Origin: Entoloma clypeatum
Lineage: Eukaryota; Basidiomycota; Agaricomycetes; Agaricales; Entolomataceae
Direction: 5' to 3'
NCBI GenBank assembly: GCA_963565915.1
Contig: OY751486.1
Coordinates: 1,860,001-1,924,000 of the forward strand
DNA: 64,000 bases
Of the stretch, positions 1 through 11,455 are shown in pieces. The notes below the pieces were generated by a model. That model saw only the letters and a list, made by a program, of their open reading frames with translations. It was not told the origin of the DNA and searched no databases. The translations under genes were made by a program, and so were the position numbers. Each line of letters starts with the position of its first letter. Positions within the stretch are counted from its first letter, which is position 1.

Positions 1-2424
1 CTCCCTTTCGGCTTCAATATGTTTAGTATGTTTGTTGGCGATGAATTACATGAATGGTCTCTGGGAACATGGAGAGGAACATTTGTACATCTCATTCGGA
101 TCTTGCGGGCTGCTGATATAGGCCTTGTTCATGAACTGGACAGGCGGTGAGCTCTTTGACCTGAACATATCTCTTGCTCTTAATGATTCCCCCCCCCCCC
201 CTCTCCTCACACCCCAGATACCGCGAAATGCCAACATTCGGATGGGATACAATTCGGCGGTTCTCAGTAAATTCGTCAGAAATGAAAAGGTTAGCAGCCC
301 GCGACTTTGATGATCTACTCCAAGTCTGTCTAAATTTCTGGATAACTACCTGATCAGCTTTGCTAACAAGTTTTCAGTGTGCTATCCCTGTCTTTGAGCA
401 TCTTCTACCTGAACCACAGAACACAATTATCATGGACCTTCTTTTTACAATGGCACACTGGCAAGGACTCGCCAAACTCAGACTACATACAGATTCCACA
501 CTCGCTATTCTTGACGACGCCACATCCCAATTGGGCAAGCAGCTCCGCCGGTTCCGTGACGAGCTATGTACAGCTTTCAAGACACATGAACTTCCACGAG
601 AAATCGAAGCCCGCAAACGCCGGAGTGCTGTGGTGGCAGAGAATGCAAAAGGAAGGACCAGGAAAGACAAGCACACAAAGAACAACAGCGCAACTGGAAA
701 CAAAGGTGACACCCAAACCGAGAACGAAAATGGAAGGGGAAGTGGAAATCGTGATGGGGCGTGTGGCGGAAACACAAACAGCAACGAGAACAAGTTGTCT
801 CATGATGGAAATATTGATGGAAAGAAAGATGGCAGGGCTGCGGCAGCTAAAAGTGGAAGCGGCGAGAAAGTTAAGAAGTTCAGCATGCGAACTTTCAAGC
901 TGCACGCCCACGGCCATGTCGTCGAAGATATCCGTCGGTTTGGAACGACTGATTTATATTCCACAGAACCAGTGAGTATTACCCTGATTTTTCAATGCCA
1001 CATGACACAGTTATCGAACAGGGAGAAAGGGAGCATCGGAAACCCAAAGCAAGATATACGAGAACTAGCCGAAAGGACTATGTTGCGCAGATAACCTGTA
1101 TTGAAAGACGGGAAGCTCGCCTTTCCCAGCTCAGAGCCCGCATCGTTGGTTCAAAACAAACCTCAGTGGACGATCGAGAGGCCCTGTCCCCTCAAAACCA
1201 CCACTATATTGGCAAGACACAGAATGAATATGATCATATTGGAACCTTTCTCGCAGCTAATTCGGATGATCCGGCCATGAAGGTAGGCTATATTATGCTT
1301 GGTTTGGTATTTGCTCTTGGAAGGTTGATTGTCACCAGAATTTTCTACCTCAGTTGAAAAGCCACCTTCTTCCCCGCATCAAGGACGCAATTCGTTATGA
1401 TCATGCTAATAACAACATACCCCTACTTGATCTCAACTTTGAGCCCGATAGCGACAACTTGCTCTTCAAGAACGACCGCCTGTATAAACATCGGATTTTC
1501 CGGGTCAATTATACAACTTATGACGTCCGGCGCGAACAAGGTGTCATCAATCCCCACACCTCACACAGCGATGTCATGGTCTTGAATGACATTGATTTCG
1601 ACCATTCAGGAGCCAGGTTTTCATATGCCCGCGTTCTTGGTATATACCATGCTGACGTGATCTATGCCAACGCTCATGGTGTTTATCAATCTCTTCAACC
1701 ACGAAGGCTGGAATTTCTTTGGGTCCGCTGGTTCCAACTCATTAAAAGCACCTCCTCTGCTGCACCAACGTGGAATACCCTCCGCTTAGACAGTCTCACC
1801 TTCCCCCCCGTTGCAAGTGATGGGGCGTTTGGCTTTCTTGATCCTGCAGATGTTATTCGCCCCTGCTATATTATGCCCAGAGTAGCTTTGGGCAGGGTCC
1901 ACGAAGACGGAATGAGCATCTCGCGGTTTGCCAATGACAGTGCAGATTGGGAAAGATACTATATTAACCGGTATGGAGACTACAATCATTATCATTTTGT
2001 TACTCCTTCTAACATGACTCCTTTGATGCGCACCAGTTTTATTGATCGCGACATGCTCATGCAGTATCACTGGGGTTTGGGGATAGGACATATCTACTCC
2101 CATAATAGTCCGCCTCCCGAATGTCCTGTCAGTCTCCCTGCAGAGGATGGCAGATGTCCCCCAGAACCACAGCCCAACACATGTCATATACCAACAGAAT
2201 TGTTGCCTGGAACCCAGAATTATCAAAACGAGGATGAGGACCAGATGGTTGATGCGGAAGCCAACACGGATGATGCCGAATATGGAATGACTGAAAGAGA
2301 TGAGACTGGTGCATGGCTTGACATTGAAGAAGAAGAAGACCTGTTAAATGACAAGGATGATAGGGATTACTTCTCGGATGATTCCACTTTTCTTGACATG
2401 TATGACATGTATGGCGATATCTGA
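1..2424 (+). CDS. Plavaka/KDZ-like transposase, C-terminal part (5' end outside window)
   Basis: Partial gene read as five exons: <1-146, 218-323, 378-971, 1022-1282 and 1354-2424. All junctions are GT-AG, the introns are 50-71 bp, and the phases match throughout, giving 725 codons before the TGA. The first exon encodes a block like MFVGDELHEWSLGTW. Later blocks include DLLFTMAHWQGLAKLRLHTD, RRFGTTDLYSTEP, RVNYTTYDVRREQGVINPH, YARVLGIYHADVIY and LEFLWVRWF, ending in a very acidic tail. From memory these blocks mark the C-terminal region of the large Plavaka (CACTA-like) or KDZ transposon proteins of Agaricomycetes; I cannot tell the two apart without the catalytic core, which lies left of base 1. 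All visible exons are open, so this copy may be intact. It is probably a mobile-element gene rather than a host gene. Confidence 0.72.
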
Positions 2425-3159
2425 CGATAGCCGAGCACCCGAGAATAATTATGATAACACATAAATCAAGCATCCTTTGAATCGACTCGTATATATAAGC
2501 TTCAAGTTAGTTGATAATTCTTGTCAGGTATTCCATCTCATCGATGAGTTGAAATCGCAGGTGGCTCAGGCAAACACGAGTCCTCCGAACGCACTACCCC
2601 CGGGCCCGCGCCCACAATGCCTTTCTCGCCCTGAGTCCCCCAGTCTATCCTGACACTTATCTTTTTTGCCTTTTCCTTTCTACAGGGCCGGCCTCACGAC
2701 ACACATCCACACTAAGGTCCTCGCTCTGGTCAATCAAACCCAACGGGACATACTCATCCGACTCTGTCGCCCATGTTGGGCAGTCTTTGACAACGACATA
2801 AACCAGGGGGTGACATTCAAGTTGGTGCGTACACTTCATCCTCACTAGCTATGCCTGAGCCTTGCTACCCATCTAAACCTCACACACTGCGGAAGATCAA
2901 GTTCAGGATGACTCGTCCACATATCCACCGCGCCTCTTTTCCTTACCTCCTCCCACTCTGCAGCTCGTGCAGCCAAGACTTGAGATCAGCGGATTGAGCG
3001 ACGGGGTCGGAGGTAAGGATCTGGGTTAATACTTGATGCGATATTGATGACTGATGGGTGATCTGCCTGTGTCTTCTTTCGCTTTTGGGTCGGTCAGATT
3101 GAGAGGGCTATCGAAGGCGGTACATAACGGTGATGATCACAGGGTCATTCAGCCGAGTC
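2425..3159. other. Non-coding stretch with one possible small exon
   Basis: No convincing gene. A segment at about 2685-2824, after a possible acceptor (ttctacag), is open on the + strand and reads THIHTKVLALVNQTQRDI; it could be an exon of an unrecognised gene or a chance frame. The region between the transposase stop and the gap may include the 3' terminal sequence of that transposon, but I could not identify a terminal repeat. Confidence 0.3.
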
Positions 3160-3359
3160 NNNNNNNNNNNNNNNNNNNNNNNNNNNNNNNNNNNNNNNNN
3201 NNNNNNNNNNNNNNNNNNNNNNNNNNNNNNNNNNNNNNNNNNNNNNNNNNNNNNNNNNNNNNNNNNNNNNNNNNNNNNNNNNNNNNNNNNNNNNNNNNNN
3301 NNNNNNNNNNNNNNNNNNNNNNNNNNNNNNNNNNNNNNNNNNNNNNNNNNNNNNNNNNN
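3160..3359. other. Assembly gap of exactly 200 N
   Basis: A run of 200 undetermined bases. The round length suggests a placeholder rather than a measured gap. It abuts a GC-rich minisatellite on its right side, a common cause of assembly breaks. Confidence 0.97.
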
Positions 3360-3880
3360 CAAGGGCGTGAGGGAACGTGGCTACGCCTGCCGAGGGACGC
3401 ATGGGGCAGGACATGCCTAAGAACGGTGGGGGGAAGGGCGGTACATGCACGACAATGGCTGGGGGAGGGCGGGATATGCATGAAAACGGCAGGACATGCG
3501 GGGGCGCGAGGGAACGTGGCTACGTCTGCCGAGGGACGCATGGGGCAGGACATGCCTAAGAACGGCGGGATGGCATGGCGAGGGTGGGGGACAGCACCCT
3601 GCTGTGCCAATCACACTAACAAGAACATGACAGCGGTGGGGGTGGTGGGGAGGGGTACTGACACAGTCACCGCAGAAGAAGGGCGGGACATGCGAATAAG
3701 GCGCGAGCAAACATGGCAACGCACCGCCAAGGGACGAGGGCGGGGGGGAGTTTTCTCCGGCGGGACATGCGAATAGGCCCCGAGGACGTGGCAATGCCTG
3801 CCGAGGGATGCGCGGCAATGCACCGTTGAGGGACGCGTGGGGCAGGGGGGACTTGTCTTGGGTTTGGCGCGACATTCGGT
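3360..3880. repeat. GC-rich minisatellite next to the gap
   Basis: A block of about 58 bp starting gagggaacgtggctacg occurs at about 3369 and again at about 3508, giving a period near 139 bp. Shorter related motifs (ggcaggacatgc, aagaacggcggg, gccgagggacgc) recur to about 3850. The tract is strongly G-rich on the + strand. Open frames here are repeat artefacts. Confidence 0.8.
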
Positions 3881-4158
3881 ATCTCTTTTCAGTTCCGTAG
3901 CCTTGTAGAATTTGCTTTCAAATGGAAATGATTTCTGATACTACCACTTTCGTGTCTTACAAGTGAATCTGATGAATGAGCCAATATTGCATCTCATAGC
4001 ATTGAAGAAACACAGTCTGTAGTGATATGTAGTCATGAGAGGTTTCTCTGTAGCACTACAGAGTGATGGCAGCTTGCTACAGAGTGCTACTGAGTGCTAC
4101 TGAGTGATGGCAGGTTGCTACAGAGCGCTCTCAAATCATAACCCTTCGCTACAGCGCT
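3881..4158. other. Spacer with short repeats based on ctacagag and agcgct
   Basis: No gene seen. Around 4045-4180 the motifs ctacagagtg, ctactgagtg and agagcgctct recur, ending in the perfect palindrome ccagagcgctctgg at about 4168-4181. It may be the edge of a small repeat or non-autonomous element. Confidence 0.4.
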
Positions 4159-5301
4159 ATGAAGCTCCAGAGCGCTCTGGACACTCCCCAGCATCTCCAG
4201 GTTTTGCTGATGAGGACCTTGTTGTCGATATGTATTTCACCCCCGCGAAGTTGCGGAAGGCAACGACCAGTTGAAATCCGACCTCGCCATTCTTGCCCAA
4301 GCCTTCGGCGAGGACTTTCTTATGCCACACCTATATCGGCTCAAAGCTCGTGCCGAAGCAGAGGGGATTGTACCTTGCGCTATACCACGTATGTCGATAT
4401 TTTTTGCCTGTTCATTCACTCAAAGTTTTACCCAGTTAACATCCCGCAGCTGGTACCTGTCAATGGCGGCCAGCTCCCTCAACTCCCAGCCAATAGCGGA
4501 ACTCACTGGCAAGTCAGGTGCTGGCACGCTACTCCCAACAAACCTCGTCGTTCTGATATCAAGTTCAAGGAGGATGATTCGGAAGACAATTCAGTGATGG
4601 CCGACAGTCCCACAGTGTCCGAACAAGGTGATGATTTTTGGAATGAGGCTAGTACTATTGCGGATGCTGCGGAGCAGTGTGCTCTCACTCAACTAGGACC
4701 CTCACCAACCCCCGAAACATTGGTGCCTTCTCGCGTTCCACAAAAATCTGTAGCCTTCGCCACACGGATTTCAATGAGTGGAGATCGCGTGCCTGCTCCC
4801 ACCATTTTGGGCTTGACCTCCGGTGGTGCCGACTGCATCACAATCATCAGTCTTGGTGAGAACACTGATGGAGCGCTTGATGACCTCAACCTCAATGACA
4901 AGGTAATTCCACACCTCCGTATCCTTGTTTCAAGCATTCGGAACACAAAATGGGAAGGGGTGCTCACTTCTTCCGACTGGGGTCTTTCTCCTGAAGAAGC
5001 ATCAGTTCTTGTGAGGGCTCTCACTAAGGATCTCGCACCAGAGTATATGTGCAGTAACACAGTGGGTAAATCAGTTTTTTTTTTCCGGACGTTAATCCTT
5101 TCAAGCACAGGCAAACCAAATTTGCAATGAGGGAGAAGATCTCCTGTCCCTCGATGTTTGTGAGGTAAGGTCTTTGACTTGTCCCCATTTCAAACCTAAA
5201 GTATTTTTTGACAGCCTCGTCCGCTGTTTTGCCGCGTCGTCATCAAGGTCCTTCTTTTTCTATTCCTGGCAACAATCATTGCCTATTTTGTTAATATTTA
5301 A
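4159..5301 (+). CDS. Hypothetical protein with a C-terminal membrane anchor
   Basis: I do not recognise this family. A consistent model has exons ending at 4388 and then 4436-5061, 5111-5164 and 5215-5301, with GT-AG introns of 47, 49 and 50 bp and matching phases. Exon 1 contains QLKSDLAILAQAFGEDFLMP, a helical-looking segment. Exon 2 is hydrophilic and partly acidic (KFKEDDSEDNSVMADSPTVS). The last exon encodes PRPLFCRVVIKV followed by LLFLFLATIIAYFVNI and a stop: one hydrophobic segment at the extreme C-terminus, as in tail-anchored proteins. The 5' end is unresolved: the ATG at 4159 is not in frame with the exon-1 segment without another short intron or an upstream start. No signal peptide or catalytic motif is visible. 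Confidence 0.5.
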
Positions 5302-6482
5302 GTAGTGCTGTTCCGTTTCCTCCGAACGATCTCAGGGCGCTTTTTGAACGATACATGTGAATCTGCTGCAGCCACCATAAAACTTCCATGAGTGATATTT
5401 TTCTCCGATATCGATGTGCTAATTTCCTTTTCAATATTAGGGTTGGTGAGAAATTTTGATTAGGTGAGCCGACTGTGCTCCATGGTTACAAATTACCATA
5501 GATATCAATATACAATCGGAAGTGGGATTTTCAACCTGCCGCCTCGAAATATATGACAAGAAGAAATAGCTAAGTCCTTGAGTCTACCAAAATCCAAAAT
5601 CCGCTCCTCTAACCCATGCCAGCACGCTTTCAAAACACTCTCTATGCCACGCGACAATGTACCCAGCTTGGCCGAAAGTACACGTGCATTCATCTATCTA
5701 GGGAGGCTTGTGCAGCTATTACGGGCAGGCAGAGAGAGGCAGCTTGCTGCTTTAACAAGGATCTTGACACCGCGTGGGCGCAAATTGATGACACAACTCA
5801 AAATATTGCGACAACCCATAAGAAGAGTGTACGCCATGTTCGCGGCCAGCTCCACATGGGGCGTATGTTGTCCCACGGAAAGCACATCAAGAATAGCCCT
5901 TGGAACACATTCATGTGGAAGAAAGGGAAGGACCACCAAGCTGACGAGAGTAGGTACATTTTATCTGCTACGACAGGCACTGACCGGTAAATTTAACCAG
6001 ATTCAAGTTCATCAGGCTCGCATGGAAGGCGATATCTCCCTCATGCATCGCGGGTGTTGACTGCCGAGTATGACAAATTGACTCAGGAGCAAAAGGGTAC
6101 ATTCTTGCGGACTTCGATGAGTATAAGGCAACCAAAGAGACGGGCCGCCGAATCTCGACAAAGTCAAGAATAAATGATTGTACACATACTTTTCAGTCAA
6201 TCACAAACGAGGTATTTTTTTCAGTGTCTCAAATATTGAAATGGGGCCGATGTAACTGGACTGATTAGTTGGACAGCTTGCATGCGCGGACTGGTGTAGA
6301 AAGCATTCTATATGTTTGCCGTGGCACTACCGATCTTCCCATGCATGGTAGTTCTTATGCGACTGAGGGAGTTGAGCACTTTGTTAGTGAAGTCCTCAAA
6401 ATAGATAGCACAGATTTCATTGGAAAGATGGAAGGGTTTGCTGTCCAAGGCCTCAAAGGTATGCTCGTTTTCTGACATGATA

Positions 6483-7699
6483 CAGTGCCTCACAAAACTG
6501 ATTCAATGTTTGCTACTTTGTGAATACCTTCAAAATAACTTTGCAAATAATGCCAATCAAAAGAAGGTATTGGTACCTGGTTAAAAGCCCTGCTTCAGGA
6601 CTCTCGGAATCTGCAATAATTATGTAATTCCCATAACAAATGATCAATATATGATCAAATTACTCCAGGGACTCATTGAATCAGTTTTGTGAGTATGTAC
6701 AATAAATACAGTATTTTATACTTTAGTACTTGGTATTACCCTCCTTAGCTTTGATTACTGCCTCTACCCTTCTTGGCATACTTTCTATCAGGTTTTGACA
6801 CACTTCTGGCTCTATATTATTCCACACCTCTGCTGCTCTGTCCCAAATCTCCCAGACTCCCTTGGGTGGTGTTGGATATTCATTCAACTTCCTTTTAATA
6901 TGAACCCAGAGGTGTTCAATAGGATTGAGGTCTGGGGACTGTGCAGGCCAATCCAGCAGAGCAATATTCTTGCTGTCCATCCATTTTTTGGCCTTCTTGG
7001 AGGTGTGCTTGGGGTCATTGTCCTGCTGAAAAATGATCTCCCCTTCAGAGATTCCACTCTCCTCCATGCTGGGCAGAGTGTTGATGTGTTTGGTAGCCTG
7101 CACAGCATTGGAGGCTCTCCCTGAGGTGATTTGTGAAAGTATGTTTCGTGTGTTGGTGGGAGAAAGCTTGGATGGACAACCACCAGAAGAGAGATTGCGA
7201 TGAGGGAGAAGATTCTGAAGCACTCTGGAGACAGTTGGTTGGCTGACACCCAGGTTAGAGGCAATATGACGAGTGGAGTGACCATTGGAGGCCAGAGAAA
7301 GAATGTTTTCCTTGTGGGAAGAGGAGATAGGGTGCATGATTAATTATGGAGGCTGTTGAGGTTGGATTCTTCTTATACAACTTTCCTTGACAACCCATCA
7401 GGGTTCTATTCAAGTTCCATCAGTAAGTCATGACAACTGGTTACCATACAACCAGTGAAGCATTTGATTCTGATAATTGCCATAGGTACTCACAAAACCG
7501 ATTCAATGAGTTGCTGATTTAATTTAATCATATCTCCATGGATTCTGATCTAAATCATATGATTCCTTTATATTCTGAAAGCCCTGAAGTAGGGCTTTCA
7601 ATTATATACCAAAGGTTTAATTCAATTGGTATTCTTTGCAGAGTTATCTTGAAGGTATTCAAAAAGCAACAAACATTGAATCAGTTTTGTGAGGCACTG
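6483..7699 (-). mobile_element. Tc1/mariner-type transposon, internally deleted copy
   Basis: 1217-bp element flanked by TA on both sides (6481-6482 and 7700-7701). The ends are inverted: it begins CAGTGCCTCACAAAACTG and ends with its complement, and about 200 bp at each end remain similar in inverted orientation. It matches the element at 31691-33306 almost base for base but lacks about 0.4 kb internally. It sits inside an intron of the surrounding gene, so splicing could remove it. Confidence 0.93.
6723..7337 (-). pseudogene. Tc1-type transposase with in-frame internal deletion
   Basis: 204-residue open frame. The N-terminal helix-turn-helix region (MHPISSSHKENILSLASNG) and the C-terminal catalytic part (FQQDNDPKHTS, SPDLNPIEHLW) are intact. 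The middle is missing: KHINT is followed directly by LPSMEESG. Compared with the 337-residue copy at 31931-32944, about 134 residues are lost, including the first catalytic Asp of the DDE triad (WSDETK). There is also a one-residue insertion (SSGGCPSKL against SSGRPSKL). The net difference of 399 bp preserves the frame, so a shortened protein with an intact DNA-binding part could be made, but it cannot be catalytic. Confidence 0.92.
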
Positions 7700-8027
7700 T
7701 AACATACTGTTTCTTTTATTATAATCACAGGAGCTGTCAGCAATCACAAGCAACGTGTTTCCAACATCCGCGCGAAGATTTGTTCTATCATCACCGATGG
7801 ACTAAGTACATTTTTTGGTTATTTTTATTCAGCTGCCATCTGATGTCATCCAGGGGAGCTTATAAATAATCCCTCTGCAACAATGCGTTGGACACACTAT
7901 TGGCGGGATATCGTCAGCCGCCATCATGTAATTATAGATGGATGGCCTGATGATGTGCCGTTCAAGAATCTGAGCGATGTTTCGTCCAGTCTTTCTGCTC
8001 TAGAATCCCTTTTGCGGAAGTGGGAAT

Positions 8028-8099
8028 TCAAGTATTGAGTGAGTTATGAGCAAAATGGCAAACTGGGATTGTTTTGATCATAACTCACTCAATACTTGA
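8028..8099. repeat. Perfect 22-bp inverted repeat with 28-bp loop
   Basis: The arm at 8028-8049 (TCAAGTATTGAGTGAGTTAT...) is the exact reverse complement of the arm at 8078-8099. It begins inside the last codons of the broken gene on its left (TTCAAGTATTGA), creating that gene's stop. It is probably a small fold-back insertion or the terminus of a repeat. Confidence 0.85.
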
Positions 8100-8529
8100 C
8101 CGTTTTCGATGATTTCTGGCTTGTTTTGAAGCTGACGGGTAGGGGAATGTGTACCCGTGCCCGTACCCGCGTGTACCCTTATCCGCGACCTGCATGTACC
8201 CTTATCCGTGACCCATGAGGATTACTCATATCTGTGCTATTGCCTAGTCGTCAATCAATGTGATCGTCCTCAATACTGCTTTGAGCTTTCGTTTTCTGCC
8301 TTTAGTTGGGACTGCCATGAACGACACCTCCACCTGTACCAAGTCCCCAATGCGGAAGATCTTCGGCTCCACCTTTCTGTATCTGTGTTGCTAGTCAATC
8401 ACAGTCACTTCGCATCAAGAAGTTGTATACTCACCGCGGATGCCCTTCCCTCTCGCCAACATATGCATAATATTTGACTTGGTTATCCTCACCATGCAAA
8501 TACTGACCCCCTTTTATTACACATTCTAG

Positions 8530-8692
8530 AGTCCTGTGCGGGTCTACGCCGGTCTGCAGTTCGACTGCTTCCATGTCGTGCATGTCCTTCTGTGGAGTCA
8601 GCAACCAGTTGGATGCTCATATGACGGCACCGAAGCCTTCAGCTTCACTAATGCGTCGGACCCTTCGAGTTACGAGTCCTTAATTTCCAATT
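8530..8692 (+). other. Possible exon fragment of an uncharacterised gene
   Basis: After a possible acceptor near 8529, one frame reads VRVYAGLQFDCFHVVHVLLW, then CSYDGTEAFSFTNASDPSSY, before a stop. The SYDGTEAFSFT/DPSSY wording resembles, from memory, a recurrent Agaricomycete hypothetical protein. No complete gene can be built around it. Between 8100 and 8530 I see only short frames and a C-rich stretch with repeated gtaccc motifs (8150-8215). Confidence 0.3.
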
Positions 8693-8924
8693 AAGGAAAC
8701 TCGTTTTTACTGGGTGTTCGCAGTGCATCAAAATTCAGCCAATTTGATTGACTATTTTTCCACGCTCCATTCTTGGTATTTTCTCCCTGACTGTGAGAGT
8801 TACCCCAGAGTTAGTGTTCACAGAGCCCAACCCGGCTCCCCTGATGAGGCATTGCATAAGGCATGAAGGTAGTATGTATGCCCACAGAAATCTGTCTTAA
8901 CTACAGGATGCAATGGGTATTGGC

Positions 8925-10430
8925 CGGGTTTGGATTGATATCAAGCCATTGTTAGCCTTGACAAAGCTTCTCCATGCTTGGCCATTAAAACAAAATATGG
9001 TTTGAAAATTCCACTGTAGAATAGGTTTTCTCTGAGCATTCAGAGCTCAAATTGGAGGTTTTACTGTTCTTCACCCCCTTCACCTTATGGTATCACCTAT
9101 GTCATGTCCCATAGAATACAAAAAGCTAAGACTCCTCACTTGGTTCTTCCCTCCTTTTCCACCGTCTCTAGCCCGCCATACAAAGGCTTTTGGGGTATTG
9201 TTTGCCTGTTGTCTGTAAACCAAATAGGTTGTTCAATTCTGAACGATTTCTGAGGCATACAGTCATCCACCGGCCAGTGAGACACCGCCAGCCAATGAGA
9301 CACTTCAATTTCCAATCATTCCCAGCTGTCTCGCTAGAAATTCTCATCAACAACACTTAATTACATATATTTTATATAGTTCTGAAGGTTTGATAACATC
9401 TAATAGACATGCTTTGTGGAGGGGATGCTAAATAGCCATGTGTCTCATTGGCTGGTTTTCGCATTGATGGGCCATCATTCTACTGATTCTTCACTACTAC
9501 TCTACATACCACAGATTGTGGAATATACTTGGGGTAGGTATTATTCTTGACTTTATAATTGGGTCTCTAAAATAGTTTCAATTCATTGAGGAAAGATTTC
9601 TGTGAGTGAATTAATTTGCCCGTCTCATTGGTGGGTGGATGACTGTAAGCCAAATATTAATCCAACACAGAAGGTTGACATTTGCCGGGTTTGAATTGTT
9701 GTCAAGCCATTGTTTGCCTTAACAAAGCTTGTCCATTCAGAAGAGGCAGACAAGGCGTTCATTCTTTGGGTCTTGGAAATCTGATTTCAAGCAGATCACT
9801 TTTGAGCACTTTTAGAAGGCTCAAACAAAGTACAGTTTGTAAATTACGCGGCAAATCAGTTTCTCTGAGCATCCAGGGCATTTTTACCATTCTTCACACT
9901 CTTCACCTTATCACCTATGTCATTTCCCATAGAATCTAAAAGTCATGCTGTATGAGACTCCTCACCTCGCTCTTTTCTTGTTTTCCACTGTTTCTAACCT
10001 GCCGTACAAAGGCTTTTTGGTGATTGTTTGGCTCTCCCCTGTAAACCAAACAGGCCGTTCAAATTTGAACGACCTGTTTGTTTTGAAAGACAAACAAACA
10101 AAGCCTTTGCACACTGAAAATAAATGAATTTGAATGGCAAAGAAGTACAGTGTAAAATATGGTCCGTGCAAACAATTCAAGTGGGAGATTTTATCATCAT
10201 CTTCCCCAGCCTCTCCGTGGTGTCTCCTGTGGTGAAAATCTTACAAACACTTTTTGGTGATTGTTTACGAACAAACAAAGCCTTCGCAAACTGAAAATAA
10301 ATGAATTTTAAACGGCAAAGAGGTACATTGTAAAATGGCTATGGTCCGTGCAAAAAAATCAAGTGGGAGATTCTATTGTCATCTTCCCCAGCCTCTCCGC
10401 GGTGTCTCCTGTGGTGAAAATCTTTTTTAC
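8925..10430. repeat. Diverged direct repeats, no gene
   Basis: Two diverged copies of a unit of about 330-400 bp lie at about 8925-9250 and 9670-10070. They share gccgggtttg, caagccattg, tctctgagca, caccttat and the acaaaggctttt...gtaaaccaaa segments. A second pair of about 155 bp lies at about 10089-10240 and 10271-10425, sharing gaaaataaatgaattt, atggtccgtgcaaa, and cttccccagcctctccg. The block around 10050-10075 contains the palindromic ttcaaatttgaa. This looks like decayed, tandemly duplicated repeat DNA; I see no coding potential. Confidence 0.6.
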
Positions 10431-10471
10431 TGCGCGCCCTTCTTCCAACTCTCCATAACCTGACTTTCTCT

Positions 10472-11436
10472 TTAAAACAGGGGATTTGTTTTCTTTGTTT
10501 TCCCTCCAATCAGAACTGCAAGGTTGAAGTGATCTCTAATCTGTTGATGAGTATTTAGGACTCCCATCTTAATGGGATGGCTTACAGTAACGTGGGTGGA
10601 ATCCAACAGAGCCAAAGATCGCAGGACCAGCAAGAATTTGTATCTTGGCAGAGTAGCTGGTTGACGTGGAGGCGGCTTCAGAGGAACAGTCATAAAGGAC
10701 AGTTGAGCCTCGACCATGTCCCCAGGTCTGAATTTGACAGGTGAAATAGTTTTGTATCTGAAAAGAACAGTTAGAGCAAGGTCAAAAACAAACAGTTTCT
10801 TACCTGCCATCCCTCCACTCAAAGTAATTGACTTCATTCTCTGTCAGATGCAGTAGGTTTTTTCCTTTTGCCTTTTCCAGCACTCTATTGGGATCCACAC
10901 CCTCGGCAAAGGCAACTTCCTCTCTGTCAGAGCTAGGGCCACAGGAACGACGATCTGAATAAAATCGATTAGAAACAGCTATGGATGGATGGCCTTCAAA
11001 GTTGGCAGGGACCCAGGGATCTAAGCTATTGGTGGGAACCTCTCTCACAAACTTCTGATGTACGTTGTGAATCTTTTGGTTCTTGAAACCCCCTAGATAA
11101 GACTGTTCTACAGGTTTCCTAAAATCGCTAAACCCCGATGTCGGGGTGCCAGAAAACATACTACATATCCATACCGCACTTGGTTAGCAATGACCCCTGA
11201 AAACCCTCTGCATTGCCGTTGTTTGCGCTCAGGAACCTCTTGTTGAAAGGTCCAAATAAAGCTACTGGTTCACTGTTTAGGAAAGCTAGAAACCGCCTAT
11301 GCAAATTCTGCACAGTTTCTTCCTCAGCCAAGGCATTAGGGTATGTTACTAAAGGATCCAAAGGCCATTTTGTCCATTGCAGATGAAAAAGTTCATGACT
11401 CTCAAGCTTTCTCTCTCCATTTGACGAATGAAACAA
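10472..11436 (-). CDS. Hypothetical protein, three visible exons, 5' end next to a Ty3 insertion
   Basis: Exons on the minus strand: 11436-11180, 11127-10804 and 10757-10472, with GT-AG introns of 52 and 46 bp and consistent phases (about 288 codons). Key segments are LFHLQWTKWPLDPLVTYPN, VPTNSLDPWVPANFEGHPS, ENEVNYFEWRDGR followed across the intron by YKTISPVKFRPGDMVEAQLS, and RYKFLLVLRSLALLDSTHVT. The last two blocks resemble, from memory, a family of uncharacterised Agaricomycete proteins with a conserved core (ENEV.YFE, F..GD.VEAQLSF). No catalytic motif is evident. No ATG fits exon 1, and its 5' side is 19 bp from the Ty3 element inserted at 11456, so the start or an upstream exon may have been cut off. 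Before that insertion it was divergent from the + strand gene at 19098. Confidence 0.5.
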
Positions 11437-11455
11437 GTTGAGTTAAGTCTCTTTC

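Larger units (their letters stand above)
5616..8036 (+). pseudogene. Recurrent Agaricomycete-type hypothetical gene, broken, with a Tc1 element in one intron
   Basis: Multi-exon gene of unknown function. Segments in order: an N-terminal part ending SPWNTFMWKKGKDHQADE; after an intron at about 5950-6000, AEYDKLTQEQK and then, in another frame, FDEYKATKETGRRIST; after an intron at about 6210-6268, RTGVESILYVCRGTTDLP and GKMEGFAVQGLKG; then RVSNIRAKICSIITDGL and finally MRWTHYWRDIVSRHHV and IIDGWPDDVPFKNLS. From memory these blocks occur together in many uncharacterised Agaricomycete proteins. The single-base frame change near 6095-6105 would break the protein. The intron after GLKG (gtatgctcg to ataatcacag) holds the Tc1 element at 6483-7699. 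The C-terminus stops abruptly at WEFKY* where a perfect inverted repeat begins, so it looks truncated. Confidence 0.55.

Noticed and set aside
3054..3776. Frames running through the 200 N gap
   Set aside because: Undetermined bases cannot support a protein; the flanks are minisatellite.
8157..8477. 106-residue frame
   Set aside because: Starts in a C-rich gtaccc repeat and shows no recognisable segment; splice-like sites cut across it.
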